From NCBI GenBank assembly GCA_023974075.1, contig CM043800.1, positions 23,750,218-23,814,217 of the forward strand: a stretch of 64,000 nt of DNA, given 5' to 3'. The position numbers and the translations under genes were made by a program. The notes beneath the pieces are model-generated. The model had not been told where the DNA came from, searched no databases, and saw only the letters and a program-made list of their open reading frames with translations. Position 1 is the first letter of the stretch. Every line of letters begins with the position of its first letter. Origin of the DNA: Chaenocephalus aceratus. Its lineage: Eukaryota; Chordata; Actinopteri; Perciformes; Channichthyidae. This document shows positions 1-9,770 of this stretch, piece by piece.

Positions 1-2778
1 TATCAATGTCAATCAGCTTCAAAAAACCAACACCAGTGGGGCTTTAACTTCAATGTAAGATGTGTCTATGTGCTAGTCTCTCTGTGTTACTGGGTAGGAA
101 GGCAAACTGCAGGTTAACACATTACATACAAATAGGTGAAATGGAAGGAGTACGACAACACAGTTAAATTAGCAAGACTGGGGTGTTTACATTTCTAAAA
201 ACTGAGAGGTGAGACGCCCCGAAAAGTATATTGCATTTTCATCACAATGTTCATAAATGAGAGCCAGTAGAGTTGCTATAGATAGAGAGTAGACAGTTAA
301 ACCGCACAGGAGGAGCAGTCGGGTGTAGTGACGTGAAGGCTCTGTACGCAAGGTAGCAGATACGTTAATAAATGTTATATAAGTTTGTTTTCCTGTCATG
401 TAATAAGACTGTAGTAACTTAAAGTGGACTTACACCAAAAAAGGCAGCCTCCAAGAAGCGTGTTCGCTGCAGTGATTTGCTGTCAAGCTACATGCGCACT
501 GGGCACGTGTAACGTTCGTTTACCACTTTCAATGTGAGGTAACTTAGCCAAAAACGACAACAAGCCATGTGTAGCTAATTAGCGCTGGTAAACACCGATG
601 TTAGCGTTAACGAACAACATTGCGATGTTATTTTCACCATGTTGAACTGCAGCTACGTGGTGCCTCCACTAGTGCCCGTCCCGTACCAAGTTGAGGCTAG
701 CCATTACTAGTTTGTAGCTCATCTGAATGCAAGTTAGCAATGCTAATTATTGCTAGCAAACACTGAATAGCCTTTCCATGTTGCACGTTAAGTTTCTTTC
801 AGACTGACATAATGCTTCCACAAACGAGCAAAATTACCACTGCTACACTGTCTGTTAAATGTTTCAATGTGAAGTGATTCTAGCGTTATAGTTAGTCATT
901 AGATAGTTACGTTAGCTAATATCATGTGGCTCAGAATAGCTAGCTAACGTTAGCTGGTCGTGAGAACCGGGACACTACAGGGTCCCATGGTGAGACCCCT
1001 CAACGTTACTCAATTGTCTGTTGAAATGAATGAATGATACATTACCTCATTTATCCATTACCATCCAGTCACGCTTTCATGCTTCCCTTCTACGGTTTCT
1101 TAATTCGCACACCACTTGCGCAATAGTAAATCGTTAGCGCATTTCCAGCCTGCGCTCCTTCCCTCAGTTCCCCGTCCACACAGACAGTGATGTGCTAATG
1201 ACATCCTATCCTATCCTATCTGGTACATTGAAATCCTGCTCAACCCACCCATACATTTACTCTAAACCTTATGTATAAATAACAGTAATTGACAAAAGGT
1301 GTAACTTTATTCAATATTGTTCTCCCTATCACATGGAACGACCCCTAACAAAATGTGAGCTTTGATTTGAGCCTTTACTCTCTGCAATATTGTGAGTTGA
1401 CACCTTAGTTGTTTGTTAACCATAAATACAAATTTAGGCTAGCTATTTAAACTGTAAATATCTATTTGTGAATAGAATATGTACCAAAATGATAATATAG
1501 AGAGCTTTTACTATATTGTTAGTGTAAGCATTTACATTTTTTCTCACCAAAACTTCATGCATCATATCAGTGCCTACAATTGCATAGCCAACAACATATT
1601 TAAGAATTAAACTTTTAAGTAACACTTACCCCATGAGGAACGTGTACTGTATTGTATATTTCTACCATAGCCCTTGTGGTACCATCCCTACATCTGACTT
1701 CAAATAACAGAATGTCTACCACCCATCAGCATGCAGCACCAAGAGATATCCAATTCACCAAATCTGGTAATTCTGCTGCACTGAAGCTTCTTTGAAAACC
1801 CAGAGCTTTCATATAGTTACAGAACGCCAGTCTCTTGGAACGAGTTAACCAGAGTTGTGCTGCGTGATGTATCCAGGTCACTTGATTGGATTAAACTGTT
1901 AATCTATTTTCAGGCAAGGTGGAGCCACATCTCATCTGGCTTGAAAGAAACCAGTTAAACAAATGCAACACGTGGTGTGTGAAATTAACAGTTAATTTGT
2001 ATTTTACTTTCCCTAAAAATATAACATTAGCAACAGTCATGAGTTATGAGCTACATGCCGAGCTTGAAAATGTTAAGATGCATGTTCACCAGTAGACAGC
2101 ACTGTTACTCCATCAGAAAATGACACAAGAAATACGTTGCTCAACATACTGACACTAGAGATACAAGAAATGCAAGGTAGTACTACTGAGTGTTAATCAA
2201 CATTACAGACCAAACAAGTTACGCAACACAATTTGTATTCCATGCAGTACAAGTTGATTTCATGTGGATGGAGCAGCTTTGTCGTAAAATCCGCCTGGAC
2301 ATGACAGCTCCAGCAGCATCACCACAGTGGCAGCCCATCATACCTACAACACGAGGAAGTGAAATCAAATCTTTGTTTTCTGACAGACTTTAAAACCCAT
2401 GTTAGATGTATTACTGTCCATATTCACATACGAGAGGAAGACCGTGTAATACAAAGTTAAAATACAAATAAATGAAATCTAATACCACCACTAAATACAA
2501 ACCAAAACAATTCCTTAACAAAGTGTTACCAGAAACATATCAGCTTTAGCTTCAAAATAATTATGAATGCACATGAATTACTTAAGCGTCTTTGAGCATT
2601 AAGAAAAGCGCTATAAAAATCCCATGTATTATTATTACATTGTTGGTGTAGGAACTTCACTACATTGCAGGTTTGTAGTTATATAAACTCATATTGTATC
2701 AGGCAATAGCATACAGTATTTTGGATAAAACTGCTAAAGACATAACAGATTATTTGTAAACAAAAATGAGTAATTTAC
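1..2778. other. Non-coding region, no recognised gene
   Basis: No ORF here resembles a known protein and no convincing exon with splice sites was found on either strand. The composition is A+T rich with many TTAGC-type motifs at 550-960. The fourth exon of the npy-family gene, encoding the end of its C-terminal flanking peptide, should lie somewhere below 2779 on the minus strand, but I could not place it. A short L2-like 3' tail is listed separately. Confidence 0.5.
2575..2642 (+). repeat. Possible L2/Maui-type LINE 3' end fragment
   Basis: The stretch around AAGCGCTATAAAAATCCCATG followed by TATTATTATTA resembles the conserved 3' tail of fish L2/Maui-type LINEs (an AAAGCGCTATATAAAT-like core followed by ATT repeats). 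It is short and no coding portion is attached. The call rests on recognition of this tail only. Confidence 0.4.
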
Positions 2779-3122
2779 CTGCCATAGTTAGATCCTGGAA
2801 AACTCTCTGAGCTCCCCCTCACCAACGCATCTGAAAATACAGTATCTGGGGTGTCACGTTTCCCATACCTATGCACAAAAAAAATCAAGTAACACATTAA
2901 TATTTAATTACATGTTCTTTTAAAATGTATTATTGGAACAGTATGTTATAGAAATGGAATAACTAACCTCTGTCTCGTAATGAGATTGATGTAGTGTCTT
3001 AGTGCAGAATAATATTTGGCGATCTCATCAAGTGGGGCGCCTTCTCGGGGGCTGACAGGCTTGGCTGGATACGCGTTGATGCCAGAGTGAACACAAGCCA
3101 GCAGGCAGAGAGCCAGCGACAT
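2779..3122 (-). CDS. npy: Neuropeptide Y family precursor (npy-like, possibly npyb), 3' exon missing
   Basis: This gene encodes a secreted 36-residue amidated peptide of the NPY/PYY family, which acts on Gi-coupled Y receptors. Exon 2 coding runs 3122-2968: a 17-residue hydrophobic signal peptide, then the mature peptide starting [20 protein letters not shown] and continuing to the invariant [11 protein letters not shown]. Exon 3 (2868-2779) completes YGKR, the amidation and dibasic cleavage site, then gives a flanking peptide [15 protein letters not shown]... Splice sites: donor GTTAGT at 2967, acceptor at 2869, donor GTAAAT at 2778. The intron phase after TRQR is the one expected of the family. 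The C-terminal half matches NPY almost exactly, while positions 3-15 are diverged compared with the very conserved NPY. That favours a second teleost copy (npyb) over npya; PYY is less likely because of [18 protein letters not shown]. The signal peptide is shorter than the usual 28 residues. The last exon was not found. Confidence 0.85.
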
Positions 3123-3301
3123 CACAGTGTTGGAGCAAAACCTGGATCACAGTCAAAATACATGAAAAACAAAGTGTCATTCAGCAATTTCACAAATCAG
3201 AAGTAGAAGCCACATATTGGACTGATAAAATAATATAAATTATTTAAGAACAAAAAAAAGAATGATTCAACAATGTAAAAATGGCCAAAATAAGAAGAAG
3301 C

Positions 3302-3336
3302 AGCTTTATATTGGATACAATATCCAATATAAAGCT
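3302..3336. repeat. Perfect 16-bp inverted repeat with 3-bp loop
   Basis: Arm AGCTTTATATTGGATA (3302-3317), loop CAA, and exact reverse complement TATCCAATATAAAGCT (3321-3336). It lies in the first intron of the npy-like gene, between exon 1 and exon 2. Confidence 0.9.
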
Positions 3337-3443
3337 TTTATAGCAGCTACACCATAAAAACGACCAGATCCAACATTAACTACTGACATTCAATTTACAA
3401 AATGTGCTTTAAAAGGAAAAGGTAGGAAACAAAAAATGCTTAC

Positions 3444-3505
3444 ATTGTCGTGCAACTCTTGGAAATTCTGCTGTAGTCGGTTTTCTTGCTGGTCAAGGCT
3501 CCTCT
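3444..3505 (-). other. npy: Putative 5' UTR exon 1 of the npy-like gene
   Basis: An exon ending at 3444 is followed on the minus strand by a good donor (AAT|GTAAGC). It starts about 25-30 bases below a TATA box. NPY-family genes typically have a non-coding first exon with the start codon in exon 2, and this fits. It holds an ATG that opens 26 codons, but that frame does not join the signal peptide frame in exon 2, so I treat it as untranslated or as an upstream ORF. Confidence 0.5.
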
Positions 3506-3529
3506 GGCAGATTTCCAACATTGCCTGTG

Positions 3530-3536
3530 TTTTATA
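3530..3536 (-). promoter_or_regulatory. npy: TATA box of the npy-like gene
   Basis: On the minus strand the sequence reads CACTGTATAAAACACAGG, a strong TATAAAA core. It lies about 30 bases upstream of the inferred start of exon 1. No other element was assigned in the promoter. Confidence 0.55.
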
Positions 3537-4069
3537 CAGTGTGTCGAATGGGGAGGGGGTGTCGTGTCATCTGATTCACTTTTAGGGTACTCCTGAGAGA
3601 TATCTACTGCTTCATTAGTTTAGTAATTACTGATTGCAGAAGCAGTGAAACAAATGTAGATAGTCTGTAACAACATTGTAATCAAAACATGTAAGTGTTC
3701 ACAGCATTAGATTAATTGAAATATTTAATATTTTACTTGGAAGGTGTTACGTTTTGTTATCAATATATTAAAATTAACTGCATTTATAATAATCTTGCAG
3801 AAGGCAATATGTCTGCCTTTAGGATACTAATGTATGTTTGTCAACATGATCAACTCCGCAGCAAACAATGAGTTGAGTTATTCATTCATTTTCAAAGGCA
3901 CGCACAACTAATTAAAATACATGTAAAATGTAGTTTGTTTTTATCCCTATTCATTCTTGACTTTACATAAAATAGGGTGGCCTTGAATGTTTGAAGGGTA
4001 TAAAGGTGTACACTTGCAAATTCCATTTTCTTCCAAAAAGAAATGTGAAAACAAAGTATAATCATTTTA

Positions 4070-4190
4070 GTGATAAAAGCAGAGACCAAACTATATTAAT
4101 TTAGAGTGTCCTTTTAAGAGTCACAGCCAGCATGACGCATCTTCATAAAACCTTTGATGTGTTGCTGATGACGGTCGGCTGTTTCACATT
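4070..4190 (+). repeat. Diverged duplicated block, copy 1
   Basis: This block shares the order of several motifs with 4702-4820: ATAAAAGCAGA, AGAGTGTCC, TTTTAAGAGTCACAGCCA, CATAAAACC, GATGTGT and CGGTCGGCTG. By eye the core is roughly three-quarters identical. No coding potential is conserved between the copies. Confidence 0.6.
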
Positions 4191-4701
4191 AACTTGATAT
4201 ATACTCCCGAACCATTGACCGCTGTGAAAGTGCATATGAGAAGAAAGACCATTCGATAGCTTGACCCCAACAGGGCTTTAATGAGTTAGCTACCATTGAA
4301 AAGTGAACTATTAATTTAGCATCAATGCGCAAAGGATAGCAACATAGTGAAGCAATAAGGAACCCTACCAACACTACAGGAATGATATATCATTATAATA
4401 CGAGATTGTAAACCAAGCTCTATGCGCTCAATGATCAATATCTAAATGATTTACTCCAAGGTATATATGTTTTCCTATATATGGACATTTACTTAATTAA
4501 AAATGTAACTTGTCCTTTGAGGATTTAATGAATCACCACAAAAAAGTGGGTTTGACAACATCACTACCCATTCTTCATTCATCAACCATTCTTGTTTCTA
4601 AATTAAATACAACAGAAAGGCTTTACATGTTACGGGGGAAGAAAAAGAATAAGCTTGATTAAAGCAAATTTCAATGACAAAGTATATATCTTGGCAAAGT
4701 A

Positions 4702-4820
4702 GGGATAAAAGCAGAACATTCAGAGCGTCCACTTAAGGTTCACAGCCATCATTACAGCTCTCAATAAAACCGATGATGTGTAACTTTAAATGGCTGTTGC
4801 CGGTCAGCTGCTTTTTACAT
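4702..4820 (+). repeat. Diverged duplicated block, copy 2
   Basis: Second copy of the block at 4070-4190, about 630 bases downstream and in the same orientation: ATAAAAGCAGA, AGAGCGTCC, CTTAAGGTTCACAGCCAT, AATAAAACC, GATGTGT, CCGGTCAGCTG. Either a local tandem duplication or two copies of an unnamed interspersed repeat. Confidence 0.6.
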
Positions 4821-6747
4821 AAAGTTTAAACATGTTGGGAAATATGATGTCTCGGAGGAACGCAAAGGTGGGGTCTGCAACAGGAAACAAAGACATTCAT
4901 TAATTTAATTATGCATACATATTCTGAAAGGTAGAAAAGGAAAATGTAGTCCTTCTTAACTCTACTTAAACGTTAGCATTTTAAGTCCACGTTAAACAGA
5001 TTGGAACACGGTTGTATTAAGACACTACCTAAACTAAACCAGCAAGAACAGCTACAAATTACACCAAATCATACAAAATAGGTTAGTCAATCACTCAAAC
5101 CCAAAGATTTCCAACTTCAGATTGATAGAGCACAAAAAGCTTTCAGCCCCTAAATGGTAAGATTACTTTAATAGCAACTATCTTTTTTGAAGGGCACTCT
5201 TGGGGAATTTGACAGTAGAATGGTGCCTTCATTTCCTGACAGTCATTGGAGAACTCCGCTGAGCCACAGCACAGTCTTTGTAGGGAAAAAAACCTATTTC
5301 TTTAAGCATCAAGGGTTTGCATTTGAATAGACAGAACAAAGCAAAATATCACTCACAATCTACCCTGTTGATAGTTAGTACAAATGTACAAATTTGTTAA
5401 TATAAACGTCCTAACATTTTGGGAGATTTTGGGAAATCAAAAATGTAATTCATTGGATATGTTGTGGAAAATATAATTCATCCTGTTCCTCTGTAACCGT
5501 GACTTCTTTCACATGACGAGATCAAAGAGTAGAAACATTACAATATGCAATACCACTAGTGGTAATACATGTTCTAAGAACGATGGGGTTTGTGCTGTAT
5601 GGATAAATGGCAATAATTAATGCTATAATGAAATACTTAGTCGCATCAGCTTGCACAGTCACCTGCTGTAAAAGAAGGAACAGGTGCATAATGCACAGAG
5701 AGCCTTTTAAGTGCCATCTCTGATACGTTAATGTGATCTCTGGTATTACTCCTTCCCTGAGAGATTACCAGACACGGTGCCAACTCACCTGAAGGACATA
5801 GATTCATATAAAGGAACATAGATATCCACATACTGGTTTTATTCCACACAAATGTTTTTAAGCAGGGAATTGAATTTGGAGTCTTGGTTGGTAAATTATT
5901 TATTTATAGCCATATACAGTACAGTATGTATACTTTTGTGTCATTTTGTCTGTAGTATGTGGTTGTACTGTATATATGAAATGTATTAAGTGCAAACAAG
6001 TGCCAACGAAATAAATGTTTTGTGCCTCCCAATGTTCGTCATACAGCAATAAATCTACAATGCAAGACACTGTGCTACTGCTGTTTTCAAACGCTGACTA
6101 CTCTCCCTCAATCTCCTCTATCATAGAATATATTAACAGCATGGCCATTAATGGCTACACAACAGCGGGTAAAAGGACTGCAGCTAATGAGAACATTAGC
6201 CCATGAAGAAACGTTTGAGTCACACAACCAATCTTTTTTTCTTCCACTCGTTTCAATTGTTTCTTTAGAGCCATTTTGTTAATCCACCAGAAAGCAGATG
6301 GTTTAATAGTTTGTGAGAGGAAATGTCACAAAATGAATTGCATTAAGAGGATTTTATTAATTCGTTTTATACAATCTCACACGTGCTACTAATACCAATA
6401 GTTATTTGACATTCTGTCTTTAGTTAAACTTTGAATATTTTAATTTTGAGTCAATTTTAACTTCAAGTCCAAATCATTCTTGGTTAGTTTTTGATGTGTT
6501 TAAAATCCTATGATAGCAGGATTCAATGTTAAGTTTTCATTGAGTCATTTTTCACTTTCAGACCATACAAGTACAAACAACACGACAGAAAGTCACTAAA
6601 ACATTCAAACACTTAGTTCAGTCAGGCTCTGTGTAGTTATCTCGCTTCATTACATTTTTACATTTAGCTAATGTTCTGATCCAGCATGACTTAAAACAAG
6701 TAATTGAAACGGAGCGGTCATTTGCAAGGAAGTGTTAATTAAGGGTG

Positions 6748-6763
6748 TGTGTGTGTGTGTGTG
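6748..6763 (+). repeat. (GT)n microsatellite, short
   Basis: About eight uninterrupted GT units in an otherwise featureless intergenic region. Confidence 0.8.
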
Positions 6764-7478
6764 CTTGGATCTGATTCTCCTTAGAAATACTTGTGACATC
6801 ATGACAGACCCTAAAAATATTTGTAGAAACCACAGTGATGGAATTCTTAAAATGTTCACCCAACAATGTTATAGTTCGATCGATGCATACCGTAAAGGTT
6901 TTTTAGAATAAAACAAAGCATGGTATCCTTAATCTCTTTGAACACGTTGAAAGCATCGTCTCAAATAACACTTTGGCCAAAACTCCTCTTTAACCTGAGG
7001 GACTCATTAGAACTTCCGTTTGTTGAAAGCATTTACTGAAATAACACTGCTCGTATTATTGACCCCCACCCAAAAACCCTTGTTCTAAACGTAGGATTGC
7101 TTCTGGTCTTTCTCCAACAAGAGGCTGCTCAGTCAATAGGACCCTAAGGTGGAAAGTGAGACAATGCAATTACTGTAGTAATGTGCTTCAGTACTGCCAT
7201 GAAGTTCTGGTACTTTCTGGAATATTTGTTCTTTATCTCCAAAAACTTCATTTTAACAGCAAACAAAAAAAGAATGTTCATGGTTCATTCTTTGCCATGA
7301 GTACTTTTAGTAGTTTAATATGTAAAATTCACAACTTTGTATTGAAAAAACCTGTAAAAATGTACATTAATTGAAAAGTATCTAGAATGGTATTAAAATA
7401 ATGTATTGTTAACCATCACAATATCTAAAAACATACATATTTTATGAGCAGACTGAACAATTATTTAAACATAATTAC

Positions 7479-7723
7479 TTTATTTACAAATGCTGTAAAA
7501 CAAATGTGTATACAATTAATCAATGTGGTGGGGACAGTGAGCCCTACAGTTTATGTTTGAGAGATCAATCCATTTATCAATTCCAAATACAAAACATGTT
7601 GTCTCTTTGAGCAAATATGACTTAAGTGACAATAAAGTTGCTTATTACAGGGATAGAGGAGGCTGCATCTAAAGTCACAAAGAAGTAGTCAAGTTGGTTT
7701 AAAGTCACAACTTAGATGATTTG
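7479..7723 (-). other. malsu1: malsu1 3' UTR (inferred)
   Basis: Runs from the stop codon to a minus-strand AATAAA at about 7480. The end is inferred from this signal only. Confidence 0.4.
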
Positions 7724-9231
7724 TCACTTTGTAACTTTCCCATCATATATAAAGTCTTCCGGAAGGGTCTCCGTGGGCATGCTCTTCAGCTGCTCATCAT
7801 ACTTGCGGAGAGTCCAGAGTTTCTCCAGTTCAAACACTTCTCTGCTCTCCGGTAGCATGAAGTGGACAACCATGTTCCCTGAGACAGAGAAAGGGGCAGA
7901 AAGGTGAACACCAAGAGTAACTCTATCGACACTCCATTTTATATTAACTGTCTAAAGTAGATATTATAAAATAGGGTCTCTTTGTTTAACATACCAAAGT
8001 CAATACACATCCAGTCTTCTGCATCCTTTCCTTCTATCTTGACATTCGGTGCTCCCTCTTTCTTTAGAAACTTGTACTGTTGGAAAATCATGCATTGTTT
8101 AGGTTTCAATAACAAACTGCAGATAAAAACATTTATAAGAATGCAATGAGAATATAAATGTTAGTTACCACTTTGATGGCATAAAGGGCCATGGCACGGA
8201 GGTGTCTCGGGGATACACCACTGACAACAATAAAGTACTCTGAGTATGTGATCTGCTCTGGTACTTTAATCACACAGATGTCCACAGCATTTTCCTGACG
8301 CAGTAGAGAGACCAGTACATCAATGGTAAACTTCTCTGGAGATCCTGAAGAAAAAACAAGGATGAAAAATATTGTCATACTTAAAACAAGGTAAAAAGGT
8401 TGCTCAAGAGTAAGTGAACGCGATGGTATATCTTTCTGTTGTCTTGCATGGTATTGCAAAAGTATTAAATAATTCATAGTCATTTGCTATTCAAACTGTT
8501 TTCGAGAGTATAAATAAACCAACAACAAGATATTAAATTGGAGTTGTGTAATGTTATATTCCAGATGTATCTATTTATCTGTCTTGTGAAAAAGCAGTAA
8601 ATACTCACTTTTAAGATAACATCATAAAATGATTGAACAGATTTCTTGACAAATTACTTCATGATTGATCGATTGACAATTATGTGTCCATTCATTTCTG
8701 TACATCGACTAACAGTGATTATTTGTTCAACTCAAGTTTTATTAAGCCATCATACTGTAAAACAAGGAAAGGTTGACCATCATTCAATTTAACAAGCTGG
8801 AACAAACAAAACCTTGGGAGTTTAGCTTTCCATTATCTTTAACTACATTATGAACAGTTAATTATCTATCTATTGATGCGTTTACTTGTCACTCACGTTA
8901 AGGATTTCACCTGCCGTTACTTACTTTGATTCAGTGCACTGCTGTCCCTCTCCATCTCCTGTGATTCCTCTCGAAATACGCCAGTGCTTTTCGTTGATTC
9001 ATCGCTTTCAGTACAAATCTCTGAGTATAATCTTTTTGTGTCTAAATTGAGTGTGGATACGTGATGTCTGTGCTGACATGAGAGTACATGTGTTGTGAAA
9101 AGTGGAGGCAAACACAAGTCTTTACGAGCTTTGGGGACCGAACAGACGCTTCTTAAAACGCCGGTGCGATCCAGTAAAACGCTACTTTTAAATACTGAGA
9201 TTAGTTTCTTAGACCGAGTGAGAATATTCAT
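7724..9231 (-). CDS. malsu1: MALSU1, mitochondrial ribosomal large-subunit assembly factor (RsfS family)
   Basis: MALSU1 is the mitochondrial member of the RsfS/Iojap family. It binds uL14m on the large mitoribosomal subunit and blocks premature subunit joining during assembly. Four coding exons: 9231-8925, 8344-8169, 8076-7995 and 7878-7724, all with AG/GT boundaries and compatible phases, giving 239 codons with the stop (human protein 234 residues). Exon 1 encodes a basic N-terminus [16 protein letters not shown], a plausible mitochondrial presequence, and a poorly conserved linker. The RsfS domain begins at about residue 105: [20 protein letters not shown], then [34 protein letters not shown] and the conserved [18 protein letters not shown]. 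The start is the first ATG of the exon and fits the family N-terminus. A minus-strand AATAAA lies near 7480. An ETS-like GGAAGTGA lies just upstream of the gene, near 9290, on the plus strand. Confidence 0.93.
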
Positions 9232-9770
9232 GATTTTAACTTAAACAACATCACAGCACACACGAGCATGTAGGCAATACGATAAAACAGGAAGTGACCT
9301 TGGATTTTGATTGGTTGGTACGGCTTCTTTGTTGGTCCCTGGCCTCAGATAAATGAAGAGCACCCCTATCGATGACAGATGGTATGGACCCCAGAAAATC
9401 AAATGGGTCTGCCAAATTATATAATCCATAATCGATGGCAAATTGAAATTAAGAGACAGGCCTTAGATTACATTTTTTAATTTATTTTTGTAGGAAAAGT
9501 GCAGGAATGAAAAATATATCGTTTTACAAAATCAATACCTTTGCCCTTTATTGGGCTTTCTGTATAAAATTGTAAACATTCTCTAATGTCAGATAATCCA
9601 CATTAATTCCACCTGAAATACTGTATAATTAAAATACCCAGTACATTGTCCCATTAAACACAGAAAATTAAGTATGTAAACAAAACATTGTCATGCATGT
9701 ATAGATCAGACCAATGTCCTTTTTTGTTCATTTTTGTTCCCTTGGACTCTGTTTTCTCGCCGGGTCATCA

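Larger units (their letters stand above)
3540..7478. other. Intergenic region upstream of the npy-like gene
   Basis: No coding exon recognised. It is A+T rich and holds a duplicated block (about 4070-4190 and 4702-4820, listed below) and a short (GT)n tract near 6748-6763. It lies between the npy-like promoter and the 3' end of malsu1, so it is where upstream regulatory DNA of the neuropeptide gene would be, but no specific element is proven. Confidence 0.5.

Noticed and set aside
3444..3521. Coding use of the ATG in the npy-like first exon
   Set aside because: Its 26-codon frame does not join the frame of the signal peptide in exon 2, and the family's first exon is usually untranslated.
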